Below, in pieces: positions 1 through 9,120 of a DNA stretch of 64,000 nt. Made by a program: the position numbers and the translations under genes. Numbering within the stretch: position 1 is the first letter of the stretch; every line of letters starts with the position of its first letter. The notes under the pieces are model-generated. The model ran no database searches and was not told where the DNA came from. It worked only from the letters and a program-made list of their open reading frames with translations. Source of the DNA: Enoplolaimus lenunculus (Eukaryota; Nematoda; Enoplea; Enoplida; Thoracostomopsidae); the NCBI GenBank assembly GCA_030248215.1, contig JASANG010003962.1, positions 1 through 64,000 of the forward strand. Reading direction: 5' to 3'.

Positions 1-83
1 TCTTCTTCTTCTTCTTTCTTTTCACCGTTTATCGCCCTGATGGGCATGGTGTAACCTTGCATTGCAGGGAGGCTGTGGCGCCA

Positions 84-3000
84 TCAATGGCCGCGGCCGC
101 CACATGTTCTTTGGTGTCGTGCCATATTCGCAGCACTCTTGAATAATAAGCACAGCTCGCATTGTTTAAGTCTCGGTTGGTGTCCCCGGGCTGTCGGTTG
201 TGTTGCTGTTGCTGCAGCTGTTGTCTCATTTATCGTTGTTGTTGTTATTTCTGCCGTTGTCGGTGTTGATGCTGTCGTTGGCGGTGTTGTTACTGCTGTC
301 GTAGCAGCGTTGTCTCGATGTCGACATGTCTCTTTGTGTCTCTTGAAGCTGGTTTTTACGAATAGTTGTTTGCATCCCATGCATTCCTTCATCCCGTCGA
401 TCGTTAGGTCACCGTCGCAACTCCTTTGATGATTTTTGAGGGCCCCTTGTTGTTTAAACTGGTCGGCACATTTATCGCAGGTAAACGAAACTTGTAGCTC
501 TCTGTTTTCATGCATCCGCTTCATATGAATTGCAAGCCCGCTCTCAGACTTGCATTCTTTGTGACAATCAGGGTAGGGGCACACCGGTCCGTGGTGTTGC
601 TGTTGCACTTGTTGACGTGGTTGTCGTTGTTGCTGTTGCACTTGTTGACGGGGTTGTTGTTGTCGCAGTTGCGGGCGTTGTTCATCTAGCTGCTGTGGTG
701 GCTGTTGTTGTTGTTGCTTGCAGCGTTCGTTTTCTCGCTGTCGCAAAGTCTCGATTCTCTCGTTTACAGTTGTTTTCCATTTGTTGCGGTCAGCAGTCAA
801 CCACGAGACCATGTGGCTTTTAATTCCAGCACTTTTTAGCAGTCGCCTCCAATAGTCGATGGTGTTGTTCTTCTTTTTTCGAGCTTTCCCGATTGTTTCC
901 AGCTTTGTAAACCAGCCGAGTGTCACTTGTTTAGTTTGCCTCCCGTCATCCATGCGCAAAACATGGCCTATACGTATCAGATGAGCTTTTTCAATCTTGA
1001 TGGCCACCGACGTGACACCGAGTTGTCGTCTAACATCAAGCATGTTCACTTGGAGTTCTTGCATTTCGCGTAGTGGCTCTTTCGTTTTTGAGCTCCACAC
1101 ATATCGGTACATTTTGTCGAGCGCTTGTTGCATTCGTTTGATCTCCGATTTGTAGAATGGCCTGATGCCCGCATTGAAAAGCATCGTACTCTCGCAGCAG
1201 GCTTCGATTACCTTGGCCTGCGTCCTCTTTGTCAGTTTGCTTTTCATGAATCGCCTTCGGATTTTTGCCCAGCAACAGTTTGCTCGTTTTATGCGTTGTC
1301 TGGTGTCGCTCGCACAACCAACCCACGTTCCCAGCATTCGTATGTCGTTGCCCTCCAATTTTCCCAATTCCAATGTCTCCTGTTTGGCGTCATTCGTTTT
1401 CTCTTCGAACATTCCCATTACTTCTTTGTATATCTCCAGAGCCTGCGCCAATTCGGCCTTATTTCCGACCAATGTTGTGTCGTCTGCAAAAAGTGAGCAT
1501 CGTATGTCCACATTTTTTGCTTCGGAGTTATATTGGTTGCGTCGTTGTGGCGGTAGTCGGTTTCCTGGGATGTAGCTCCATGGGGTGCCGCATTCGGCGC
1601 CCTTCCTGTTGGCATCAGTTCCCCGCGTCTTTTCTGCCAGCCGTATACAAGCCTGATGATATACGTTGAAGAGAATGGGCGAGGTAGGACAGCGTTCTCG
1701 AAGGCCACGCTCCGGATACCATTGGGTACTGAGACTTCTTGGCCCGATGACGCAGTATTTGGTACACTCGTGTAAATCTTGCAGTTTTTCGACAACGGCG
1801 CTTGGCATCCCATATCGGCGTAATAAACCCCAAAGCATGGGTTTGCAAACCCTCGGATACGCTTTGCGGAGGTCCAGCAGGATTGCTTGTTGTTCCTCGT
1901 CATCCCTTGGTTGTTGATGTTGTGTGTTGTCGCGATATTCTTTGATGTCCTCGTGCAGTCGAACGAAAATCTGTGCGCTATCGGCTGTGCTCCTCATTTG
2001 TCGAAAACCACATTGGTTGTCATCTAATAGCTGCATACCCTCGGCCCAATCCCGTAGACGTTTCGCCAATATCCTCCCTAGGATGCGGCTCAGCATCGGC
2101 AGCAAGCACACCCCTCTGTAGTTATTCATATCAGCCCTGTCGCCTTTTTTGAAGAGCGCCACTATAGCGCCCTCCTTTTCGTCGTCATTCCAATGCGATG
2201 CTCTCTGGCGAAACATGAATCGGATGCGGCCACACGTTGCTTCCATAACTTCAGGACACGCCGTCTTCAAATAGCGTATACGAACATTGTCCAGTCCCGG
2301 CGCTTTGTCGGACATTTCGCTTATTGTTCGCAGTATTTCCGCATCGTTCGGTGTCGACTGAAGCATTTCATTCAAGCGCATGACAGTATCTTCATCAATT
2401 TGGGCTGTCTCGATGTTTGCTAGTGTCGTGTCGATGTTTTCCGGCGATGTTTCGTAGCGATCTTTCGTCACTTTTTCCAGATGTTTCTTGAAGTCCTCTT
2501 CGCTGAAGATGCTATTCGTTGCACAATTGTTGTAGTTGCCCCGTTGTTGTAGTACCCTCAGGATCTCATACATTCTACCGATGTTACCACAGTCGGCTGC
2601 TTGCTTACACTCGTCCGCTTTGGCGTCCCACCACTCATTTTCCCATCTTCGAAGCGCCTGCTTGTGCTGTTTACGCGCCCGTTTCAGTTGCGTCGTCGCT
2701 CGCTCTTTGTCTTGTTGTTGACTGTTTTCATCTCGCATTACCGCGTTTCGTTGTTGAAGCGATATTCGGATACTCTCGTTGAGTTGCTGAAGTTCGTCTT
2801 CGTGATGTACGACCCACGGATTCACTTGTCTCGTTTTCTTGCCGCAAATTTCCATTGCTGTATCGACCACTACCGATTTAACTCGTTGCCAATCGTCTAT
2901 TTCCCCTGATGTCGTTAGTTGTTGCATTTTCGCAGAGGTTGTCTGTTTGAAAGCTTCGCGTTTTGCTTCTTCGTGTAGTGCTTCCCAGTTTATGATTGCG

Positions 3001-4307
3001 CGTGCCCCTTTAGCGTTTCCACGGTAGCTTTTGTATTCTACTTCATTCAGTGACATCACTTTGCACATGTGGTCCGACAATCTGTTGTGACCAATGGTGT
3101 ACACCTTCTTGACTAGTCGGTGTCTGACGTTGCTTTGAGTTATGAAGCCGTCTAGTTCGTACCACCGTTGATTGCTTCTGTTTTTCCACGTGCCTCGGAA
3201 TTGTTCGTAGTTGAACGAATTTACCCAACACATATCGTTTGCTTGTATCCACTGGGTTAGGTCGTCGCCTTGGAGGTTTGTGTATGGCAGCCCAAAGCGT
3301 CCGATGTGTTTAGTTGCCGTTTGGGGACGGCCGATCTGTGCGTTGAAATCTCCACCGATTATAGTCGGGAGATGTGCCCGTGTCGTGTATGTGATCCGTT
3401 CCAACTCGTTGCGGATCGTGGCCATCTCGAGATCGTAGTCGGCACTTCCCCGAACCGGGCAGTAAACACTGACGAAAGGGACATCGTTGATCCATATTGT
3501 TGTTGTTCGGACCCCGATTGCCTTTTTCATCCCGCCGTCACACCATAGCTTGTGCGTTAGATCATCCAGCAGAATACCAGATTTGGTCCCGTGGATCAAA
3601 TGACGGGAAGTTCCCTTGTGCCCATACGATTTGTGTCCCTCCGAAAATTCTGACAATTCCGACAGCATGGAGATGTTGAGGTTGTTCGTCACCGTGTACT
3701 TCACTATTTCGCCGAAGCGATGGTGCCTAACGTTCGCACGATTCACATTCCAAGTAGCTATTCGCAGTTTCAGCTTCTTCCATTTGTTGTTTCTTTCTTC
3801 TTTTTTGCTTTGGCGATTCCGCGCTCGTTTTTCGTATCGCCTTTCTCTTCGTCGCAGCAGACGTTGCTCCGATTTCGGCCCGGGATTCAGTTCGATATCG
3901 TTCATGAGCTGTAGCTTCACCAGAGTAGTTTTGTGGCGGCGGTCGTAGATGTCATCACCACCACCCCTCACCAGATTTGTCGCCTTCATTGATTTAGAAG
4001 AGCATGGCGGGATGGCTAAACTCGTCACACTCTGCCAAGCACTGGTTGGTTGTTGGGATCCTCGTTGCCAATTCTCCCAGCGCCGCCCAGGCCCCATTGA
4101 GCAATCTTGCCAAGGAGTTAAACCTTGCCCACTCGTCGCCATAGAAGGCTTGCTCGTTGACCAGCTGGCAGAATCATCATCACTACCATCATCATCATCA
4201 TCATCATCGTCGGTATCATAGCTGGTGTCATTGGTATTACCGACATCGCTAACAGCATCATCATCGTCATAATCCGGCGATTGAATCTGGAAATATTTGT
4301 AAAGCAA
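84..4307 (-). CDS. LINE polyprotein: 2A-like motif, APE endonuclease, reverse transcriptase, C2H2 zinc fingers
   Basis: The 1407-residue protein would nick target DNA and reverse-transcribe the element RNA. Residues 1-143 are acidic, with a long Asp run at about 33-40. A 2A-like motif DIELNPGP occupies 137-144. The endonuclease spans about 180-415, with TWNVN at 185-189, GGDFN at 318-322 and SDH at 411-413. The reverse transcriptase spans about 700-960: NNYRG at 728-732, the first catalytic Asp in LDLRKAY near 812, GLRERCPTSP as a variant of the usual GxRQGCPLSP, and the catalytic FADD at 940-943. A GHVLRMDD stretch and a Gln-rich linker follow. Four C2H2-type fingers end the protein (about 1225-1407). 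The NNYRG and GHVLRMDD motifs resemble RTE-like endonuclease-RTs, but I do not assign a clade. The Met start is simply the first in frame; a splice acceptor-like TTTCCAG lies eight codons inside it. Confidence 0.93.
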   Translation of the reverse strand: MLYKYFQIQSPDYDDDDAVSDVGNTNDTSYDTDDDDDDDDGSDDDSASWSTSKPSMATSGQGLTPWQDCSMGPGRRWENWQRGSQQPTSAWQSVTSLAIPPCSSKSMKATNLVRGGGDDIYDRRHKTTLVKLQLMNDIELNPGPKSEQRLLRRRERRYEKRARNRQSKKEERNNKWKKLKLRIATWNVNRANVRHHRFGEIVKYTVTNNLNISMLSELSEFSEGHKSYGHKGTSRHLIHGTKSGILLDDLTHKLWCDGGMKKAIGVRTTTIWINDVPFVSVYCPVRGSADYDLEMATIRNELERITYTTRAHLPTIIGGDFNAQIGRPQTATKHIGRFGLPYTNLQGDDLTQWIQANDMCWVNSFNYEQFRGTWKNRSNQRWYELDGFITQSNVRHRLVKKVYTIGHNRLSDHMCKVMSLNEVEYKSYRGNAKGARAIINWEALHEEAKREAFKQTTSAKMQQLTTSGEIDDWQRVKSVVVDTAMEICGKKTRQVNPWVVHHEDELQQLNESIRISLQQRNAVMRDENSQQQDKERATTQLKRARKQHKQALRRWENEWWDAKADECKQAADCGNIGRMYEILRVLQQRGNYNNCATNSIFSEEDFKKHLEKVTKDRYETSPENIDTTLANIETAQIDEDTVMRLNEMLQSTPNDAEILRTISEMSDKAPGLDNVRIRYLKTACPEVMEATCGRIRFMFRQRASHWNDDEKEGAIVALFKKGDRADMNNYRGVCLLPMLSRILGRILAKRLRDWAEGMQLLDDNQCGFRQMRSTADSAQIFVRLHEDIKEYRDNTQHQQPRDDEEQQAILLDLRKAYPRVCKPMLWGLLRRYGMPSAVVEKLQDLHECTKYCVIGPRSLSTQWYPERGLRERCPTSPILFNVYHQACIRLAEKTRGTDANRKGAECGTPWSYIPGNRLPPQRRNQYNSEAKNVDIRCSLFADDTTLVGNKAELAQALEIYKEVMGMFEEKTNDAKQETLELGKLEGNDIRMLGTWVGCASDTRQRIKRANCCWAKIRRRFMKSKLTKRTQAKVIEACCESTMLFNAGIRPFYKSEIKRMQQALDKMYRYVWSSKTKEPLREMQELQVNMLDVRRQLGVTSVAIKIEKAHLIRIGHVLRMDDGRQTKQVTLGWFTKLETIGKARKKKNNTIDYWRRLLKSAGIKSHMVSWLTADRNKWKTTVNERIETLRQRENERCKQQQQQPPQQLDEQRPQLRQQQPRQQVQQQQRQPRQQVQQQHHGPVCPYPDCHKECKSESGLAIHMKRMHENRELQVSFTCDKCADQFKQQGALKNHQRSCDGDLTIDGMKECMGCKQLFVKTSFKRHKETCRHRDNAATTAVTTPPTTASTPTTAEITTTTINETTAAATATQPTARGHQPRLKQCELCLLFKSAANMARHQRTCGGRGH
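3876..3899 (-). other. 2A-like ribosome-skipping motif in the LINE ORF
   Basis: The codons read DIELNPGP, matching the D-x-E-x-N-P-G-P consensus of 2A oligopeptides, preceded by a hydrophobic LVKLQLMN stretch. In the known family the ribosome fails to join Gly to the final Pro, giving two proteins from one ORF. Here that would release a 143-residue acidic N-terminal product and a protein of about 1264 residues starting with Pro, just before the endonuclease. 2A motifs at this place, upstream of the APE domain, are known from trypanosome and several invertebrate LINEs. Function is inferred from the motif only. Confidence 0.85.
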
Positions 4308-4479
4308 AAGGCGAATTAATCAAACATCACGGTAATTGCTTTACAGACAGTAATTTTAATAATAAAAATCTTGTACTTCAAAATTTTTTAATTCACGTAA
4401 CATTCGTGTGTGACGATGTGTCTAAAACAGTTCCTTGAAATATTAGCATGCCAAATTTACGTATATATTAAAAACTTAC

Positions 4480-5796
4480 AAAAAACGCATAATCAAATCC
4501 AAATGATAAAATGCGCTGCCGCCAATAATCAGGCGCTAAACGGTCGTGCATAAACAAAACGTCCTCAACATTACCAAAATCACCCGTTCGCCAACGAACT
4601 GGTTTAAATCTAGAATATAAGGTTATGTTAAGGGATAATGAATTGAAATAAGCATTCTTTCAATTCAGAAGACAACTAAATTCTTTTTGAAAAATTATCA
4701 AATTTATTGATCTGCCATACCGTAGATATAATTACAAGTTTCATTAACATTGTTCAAAATATGTCAGTATGTATATTATATTTGACGTACAGGTTGCTCC
4801 AACAAGTTTGAACCCAACTTATGTTCAAACTCTTAATAAAGTTTCAATACACACACTTACGCTGCAATTTCAACAAAAAAATTTCTTCCCATGACTTCGC
4901 AAAACACACGGTTGCCTGATTCTGAAACAACCAAGACGCAGCTATCACGAGTTCGTAGAAGCAACGTTTGCATGTCTATCATTGATGCATTGTTTTGAAC
5001 ATAACGACTCGCTTTGTAGACAATCACAGCATCCAACAGCTTCGAATCGAAGCTTCTCTGCATCCCCGGGTAAGGGTTGGTCTAAAATTATTGTCAGCAA
5101 AATATTGTACTATACAAGATTAAAATGTCAGGAAAACATTTGTGGTAGCTGAAGTCATTCGCTCTAAACTATCGGAATATATAGAACTTGCAAAGGTACT
5201 AAAACTTTACTTTGTGCAATAAAAATCAACTTATAAGAAATCCATTAGTCAAACTCAATAATCCCAATGCTAAAAATCAAAGTATAAATCGATAGATTAG
5301 ATAGGGGATAGCTTTAGCTTACTTCAGCTGGAAGAAGCAACATCGCTTCCAAGTCGTCGACGCATGAGTAATTTTGACCAACTGTACAAGACGGCGCTAA
5401 TGCGCAAAAATCATCTAAAGTAATATTTGAACCTATCAAAATTTTATAAATTTATCATACGTATTCAAACTTTGCCAGTTTCAGAGAAGTAAAAAAGTTT
5501 GTGCTACAAACTTATTGCACACTAAATTAACTCTCAAACAACCTATACTTTAGCATAAAAGATGAACGTGCAAACATGTTTTTTGCTGCTGGTTAATTTG
5601 AATTGGAACAAAAACTGATATCCGGTTCGGCAAACAATTCAATATCTTATCCTGCAAATTAATACCCCTTCACGCCTTGTATAATACCCACTGGTAAACT
5701 AACTTACATCGCTGTGCTCGAAAATCATTTTTTAGCAAAAAAAACTGTGCGGTACTGGGGGTGTCGGAACAGATGCATCGCCGAACCGCTTTAACG
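4480..5796 (-). CDS. Unrecognised host gene, four internal exons (partial)
   Basis: Four exons on the minus strand join with matching phases: 5708-5796 (ends phase 1), 5323-5414 (ends phase 0), 4861-5081 (ends phase 2) and 4480-4609 (ends phase 0). Each has a consensus donor (GTAAGT, GTAAGC, GTAAGT, GTAAGT) and an AG acceptor. The joined segment is about 177 residues and includes a Cys-containing stretch (RRCICSDTPS, FCALAPSCTVG), then TNPYPGMQRSFDSKLLDAV, a hydrophobic CVLVV region and DYWRQRILSFGFDYAFF. I do not recognise the family. The first listed exon is the least certain, because its acceptor is chosen only to avoid an upstream stop. Both the true 5' end and the 3' end are missing; the next downstream sequence is the LINE. 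Confidence 0.62.
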
Positions 5797-6284
5797 CTGC
5801 TGGCTCATCTCTACCATTAGTTGAAAACATTCTATATGTTTACACATAAAATTGTTAAAATAACTTTCTATAATAATCAATATACGAACAAACGTTTGCA
5901 GGAGAAATAAGTTTTAAACGCGATACGATCATATCAGAACTGACGACTTTCATTTTCAAAAACTGATAAAAGATGTGTGCAAACACGCAAATATATACAC
6001 TTCAACATTGGTCTAGATCATATCAAAATAGCTTAGCTTTGCTCAAATTGTTAGGCTGTGCCTGGTATATTTCAGGGAAATTAGGCAAAGTGTTAATATT
6101 TGTTACCAAAATACCAAAATACAAACTTGAAAGTTCATATAGATTATGAAAATTTGATAAATAATAACAAAGCGTATTATTTTTTCTTCAGTTATTGGAT
6201 ATTTCATACTGGTAAGAAAATATAAACCTTATATGTAAAGATCCTGAGGCGGCCCTTTTTTCGGTAACAATGGGGTAGAGTAAG
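5797..6284. other. AT-rich intergenic or intronic DNA
   Basis: I see no coding region, repeat family or RNA here. The 5' exons of the minus-strand gene at 4480-5796 and those of the plus-strand SUN gene must lie somewhere in or beyond this stretch, but none can be placed. Confidence 0.4.
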
Positions 6285-7590
6285 CCTAAATTTTAAATGC
6301 TTAAGTTGGGCTTCGGCTTATGCTAAAGTAAGGCTTAGGCTTTTGCAGAATTTAGACTTATGCTGAAGTTAGACTTAGGCTTATGCTTAAGTTAGACCTA
6401 TGCTTAAGTTGGGGCTTAGGCCTATGGCTAAGTTAGACTCATGCTTAAGTTAGACTTATGCTTGCGTTTAAGTTAGGCTTAGGCTTATGCTTAAGTTAGA
6501 TTTATGCCTAAGTCGAGTTTAGGCTTATGCTTAAGTAGGGCTTAGGCTTATGGTTAAGGTACACTTATGCTTAAGTCACGCTTAGTGTAAGGCTTAAGTT
6601 GGGGCTCAGGGTTATGCTTAAGTTGGGCTTAGGCTTTTGCTAAATTTAGACTTATGCTGAAGTTAGACTTATGCTTAAGTTGAACTTAGGCTTATGCTTA
6701 AGTTAGGCTTATGCTTAAGTTAGACCTATGCTTAAGGTTGGGCTTCGGCCTATGGCTAAGTTAGACTCATGTTTAAGTTAGACTTATGCTTGCGTTTTAA
6801 GCTAGACTTATGCTTATGTTGATGTTAGGCTTACACTTAAGCTGGGCTTAGGTTTATGCTTCAGTTAAATTTATGTCTAAGTAAGGCTTAGGCTTATGCT
6901 TAAGTCTGGCTTGGCTTATCCTTAAGTTAACTTACGTTGGACTGATGCTTGAATTGGGATTAGGCTTACGCTTAAGTTAGGCTTGGGCTTAACGAGTGTT
7001 TATGCCTGAGTAGGGTTAAGGCTTAGGCTTAACGTGTGTTTATGTCTGAGTAGGGCTAAGGCTTAGGCTTAAGTTGCGTTTAGGCTCATGGTTAAGGTAG
7101 ACTTATGTTTGAGTAAGGTCTAGGGTTATGCTTAAGTTAGATTTATGCCTAAGTAGAGTTTAGGCTTATGCTTAAGCAGGGCTTAGGTTTATGGCTAAGT
7201 ACACTTATGCTTAAGTCACGCTTAGGGTAATGCTTAAGTTGGGCTCAGGGTTATGCTTAAGTTGGGCTTAGGCTTATACTTAAGTTAGATTTGTGCCACA
7301 GTAGAGCTTAAGCTTAAGTAAGGCTTAGGCTTATGCTAAGTTAGACTTATGCTTATGTCAGGCATAGGATTATACTTGTATAGGACTTAGGCTTATGTTT
7401 AAGTAGCTCTAAGGCTTATGCTAACTTAGACTTATGCTAAAGTCAGGCTTAGGGTACGCTTAAGTTGGGCTTAGGCTTATGCTTAAGGCTTAAACAGGGC
7501 TAAGGATATGCTTAAGTTGGGCTTAGGCTTATACTTAAGTAGCTCTAAGGCTTATGCTTAAGTAGGGGTTAGGATAATACTTGCTATGGG
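6285..7590. repeat. Degenerate TTAGGC/TTAAG-rich tandem array, 1.3 kb
   Basis: The stretch is built almost entirely of variants of TTAGGCTTATGCTTAAG, about 17-24 bases per unit, with many single-base and length changes. The hexamer TTAGGC recurs but never as a clean run, so it is not a functional telomere array. Shorter pieces of the same vocabulary (TAAGCC on the opposite strand) recur at 7887-7970, 17122-17145, 18340-18425, 19375-19440, 22740-22800, 37013-37070, 42390-42540 and 50870-50935, some of them inside a small MITE family. Confidence 0.85.
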
Positions 7591-9117
7591 TTGCAATCTT
7601 TTCAATTCATGCAGATAATTAAACTATTGACAGAAACAAAACAATGCTGAAAAATAAATTAAACTGTAGATTTTACCTACTACCATAGCACTTAAACCCT
7701 AATACGCTGAATAAGCATCGAAATATTGCAAAATCTGGTTCCGCCCACACCACTACCACACATTAGCTAACGTAGCCGTATTTAAGCCATTTGCATAAAT
7801 TGCATTACTAAAAACACCTAGATGTGACAACGTATACTGTGCAAGCGTATAACGTATCAGAAGGGCTGGAACATAGTACAAGCATATTCGTAAGCCTAAG
7901 CGTAAGGATGAGCCTATTCCTAAGCCTAAGCGTAAGGATAAGCCTATTCCTAAGCCTAAGCAAAAGTTAGGTTTAAGCTATCTATCAGCAAGGAAACTGC
8001 ACACAGTATAAAACGTAACTATTGTATGAAATTAATCTACTGTATGCCTTATCTATCAGTAAACAAACACTATACGCTGTTTGAATACATTAAGCACGCT
8101 ATCACTCAAGATACTATACGTAGAAAGCCACTTCGGATAAAATTTACTAAACGTTTGACAAAAAATACCATATAACAGATAATTTAATAATATAACACAT
8201 CATGTTTAATGTAGAAAGTTTCTTTTCACCATACATAAACTTGTGAACCAATTAACTTTCTGACGTTTGTTGTAACAGTTGCTGTACGAAGCCTGAAACT
8301 CAATTTAAAATTTAGCACGACCATGGATGAGGGCTGTTGGAATTTAGTAGGACCCGCCGCCTTTGCTTTGATTATATAGTTGAGTGTAGAGTTAAGATTT
8401 TTTAGATTTCTGATAAGTCTTCCTTCATCAAAATTGTCGTAAAAAAGTTTTAGTGACGTCAAAAAACCTGGGTTGGGACAGCAAACGCGGCGGGTCCCAC
8501 GGCAGGGGTATTACTACTGTTATGTGCAAATAGTATCGGCAAAGAATCGACTTGTAGTGCCGATGTCGATACTCACGAAACGTGCATATTATTACCGATA
8601 CCGATTAATTGACACATCCCTACTGATTAACATTAGATTTTTTGTCTAACAAAGTTTAACATACATAGTTCAGCAACTTGAGTGTTTAAAATGTTGTTTG
8701 GTATTTTAAATTGCGCAGGCTTGGCTTTTTTGTGTCAATTTACAAGAGTTCTAACCGAAACAGAATTAAATCGGGATCTGCATTTAGTTCTTTTGCTAAA
8801 CCCAGAATTCCTCCTTTTCAAATTTCTCAAACCAACCCTAGGTGGAATACCTTAAACCTATGCAGAAAGTAATGTTGACTGATTTCGGCAAATATACGTA
8901 GTCGAAAATGACGAAATTCTGGCTCCGGAATAGGTGACCTGTGTCAGTTTCAGTCAATGGAGTTCTGCAAACTACAGTGCTGCACCTGTGGTTAATGTAT
9001 TGGGACATTTAGTTATCTAATTAGCAATATTGTAATGGAGCGGAAATTTTAAAATGTGAACAGGTGAGCTGCTGATACAAATATGGATGTCAACCTGTAT
9101 TGAGTGTGATTTTATAG
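7591..9117. other. Gene-poor stretch upstream of the SUN exons
   Basis: Apart from a TAAGCC-rich patch at 7887-7970 and a fragment at 8470-8640 carrying GCCGATGTCGATA-type short repeats, nothing is recognised. A perfect donor-like CAG/GTGAGC lies at about 9060-9068 with a possible 39-base exon before it, but this is too weak to call. The 5' exons of the SUN gene (nucleoplasmic and transmembrane parts) are expected here or farther upstream. Confidence 0.4.
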
Positions 9118-9120
9118 CAG

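Larger units (their letters stand above)
1..4307 (-). mobile_element. APE-type LINE (non-LTR retrotransposon), apparently intact coding region, 3' tail at window edge
   Basis: The element lies on the minus strand. One uninterrupted ORF is followed by a short 3' region of about 80 bases and then a GAA/AAG microsatellite at 1-22, which looks like the 3' tail; the window edge cuts it. There is no sign of a separate ORF1; the 2A-like motif inside the ORF may do the job of separating two products. The lack of any stop over 4.2 kb argues for recent activity. The 5' boundary is unclear because a host-gene splice donor lies only about 170 bases upstream of the ORF and the ORF starts with a GAT/GAC-rich acidic stretch. 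Confidence 0.9.

Noticed and set aside
139-823. Plus-strand open frames over the LINE
   Set aside because: They are antisense shadows of the Gln/Thr-rich C-terminus of the LINE ORF, with Val/Ala-rich low-complexity translations.
5708-5796. Alternative frame through this exon (GRDEPAALKRFGDASVPTPP)
   Set aside because: It looks protein-like but meets a stop before the GTAAGT donor and does not match the phase of the next exon.
6285-7590. Internal telomere (TTAGGC) array
   Set aside because: No uninterrupted run of the hexamer; the array is built of mixed 17-24 base units.
8226-8462. 78-codon minus-strand frame upstream of the SUN exons
   Set aside because: No motif, no splice context and no relation to the SUN gene, which is on the other strand.
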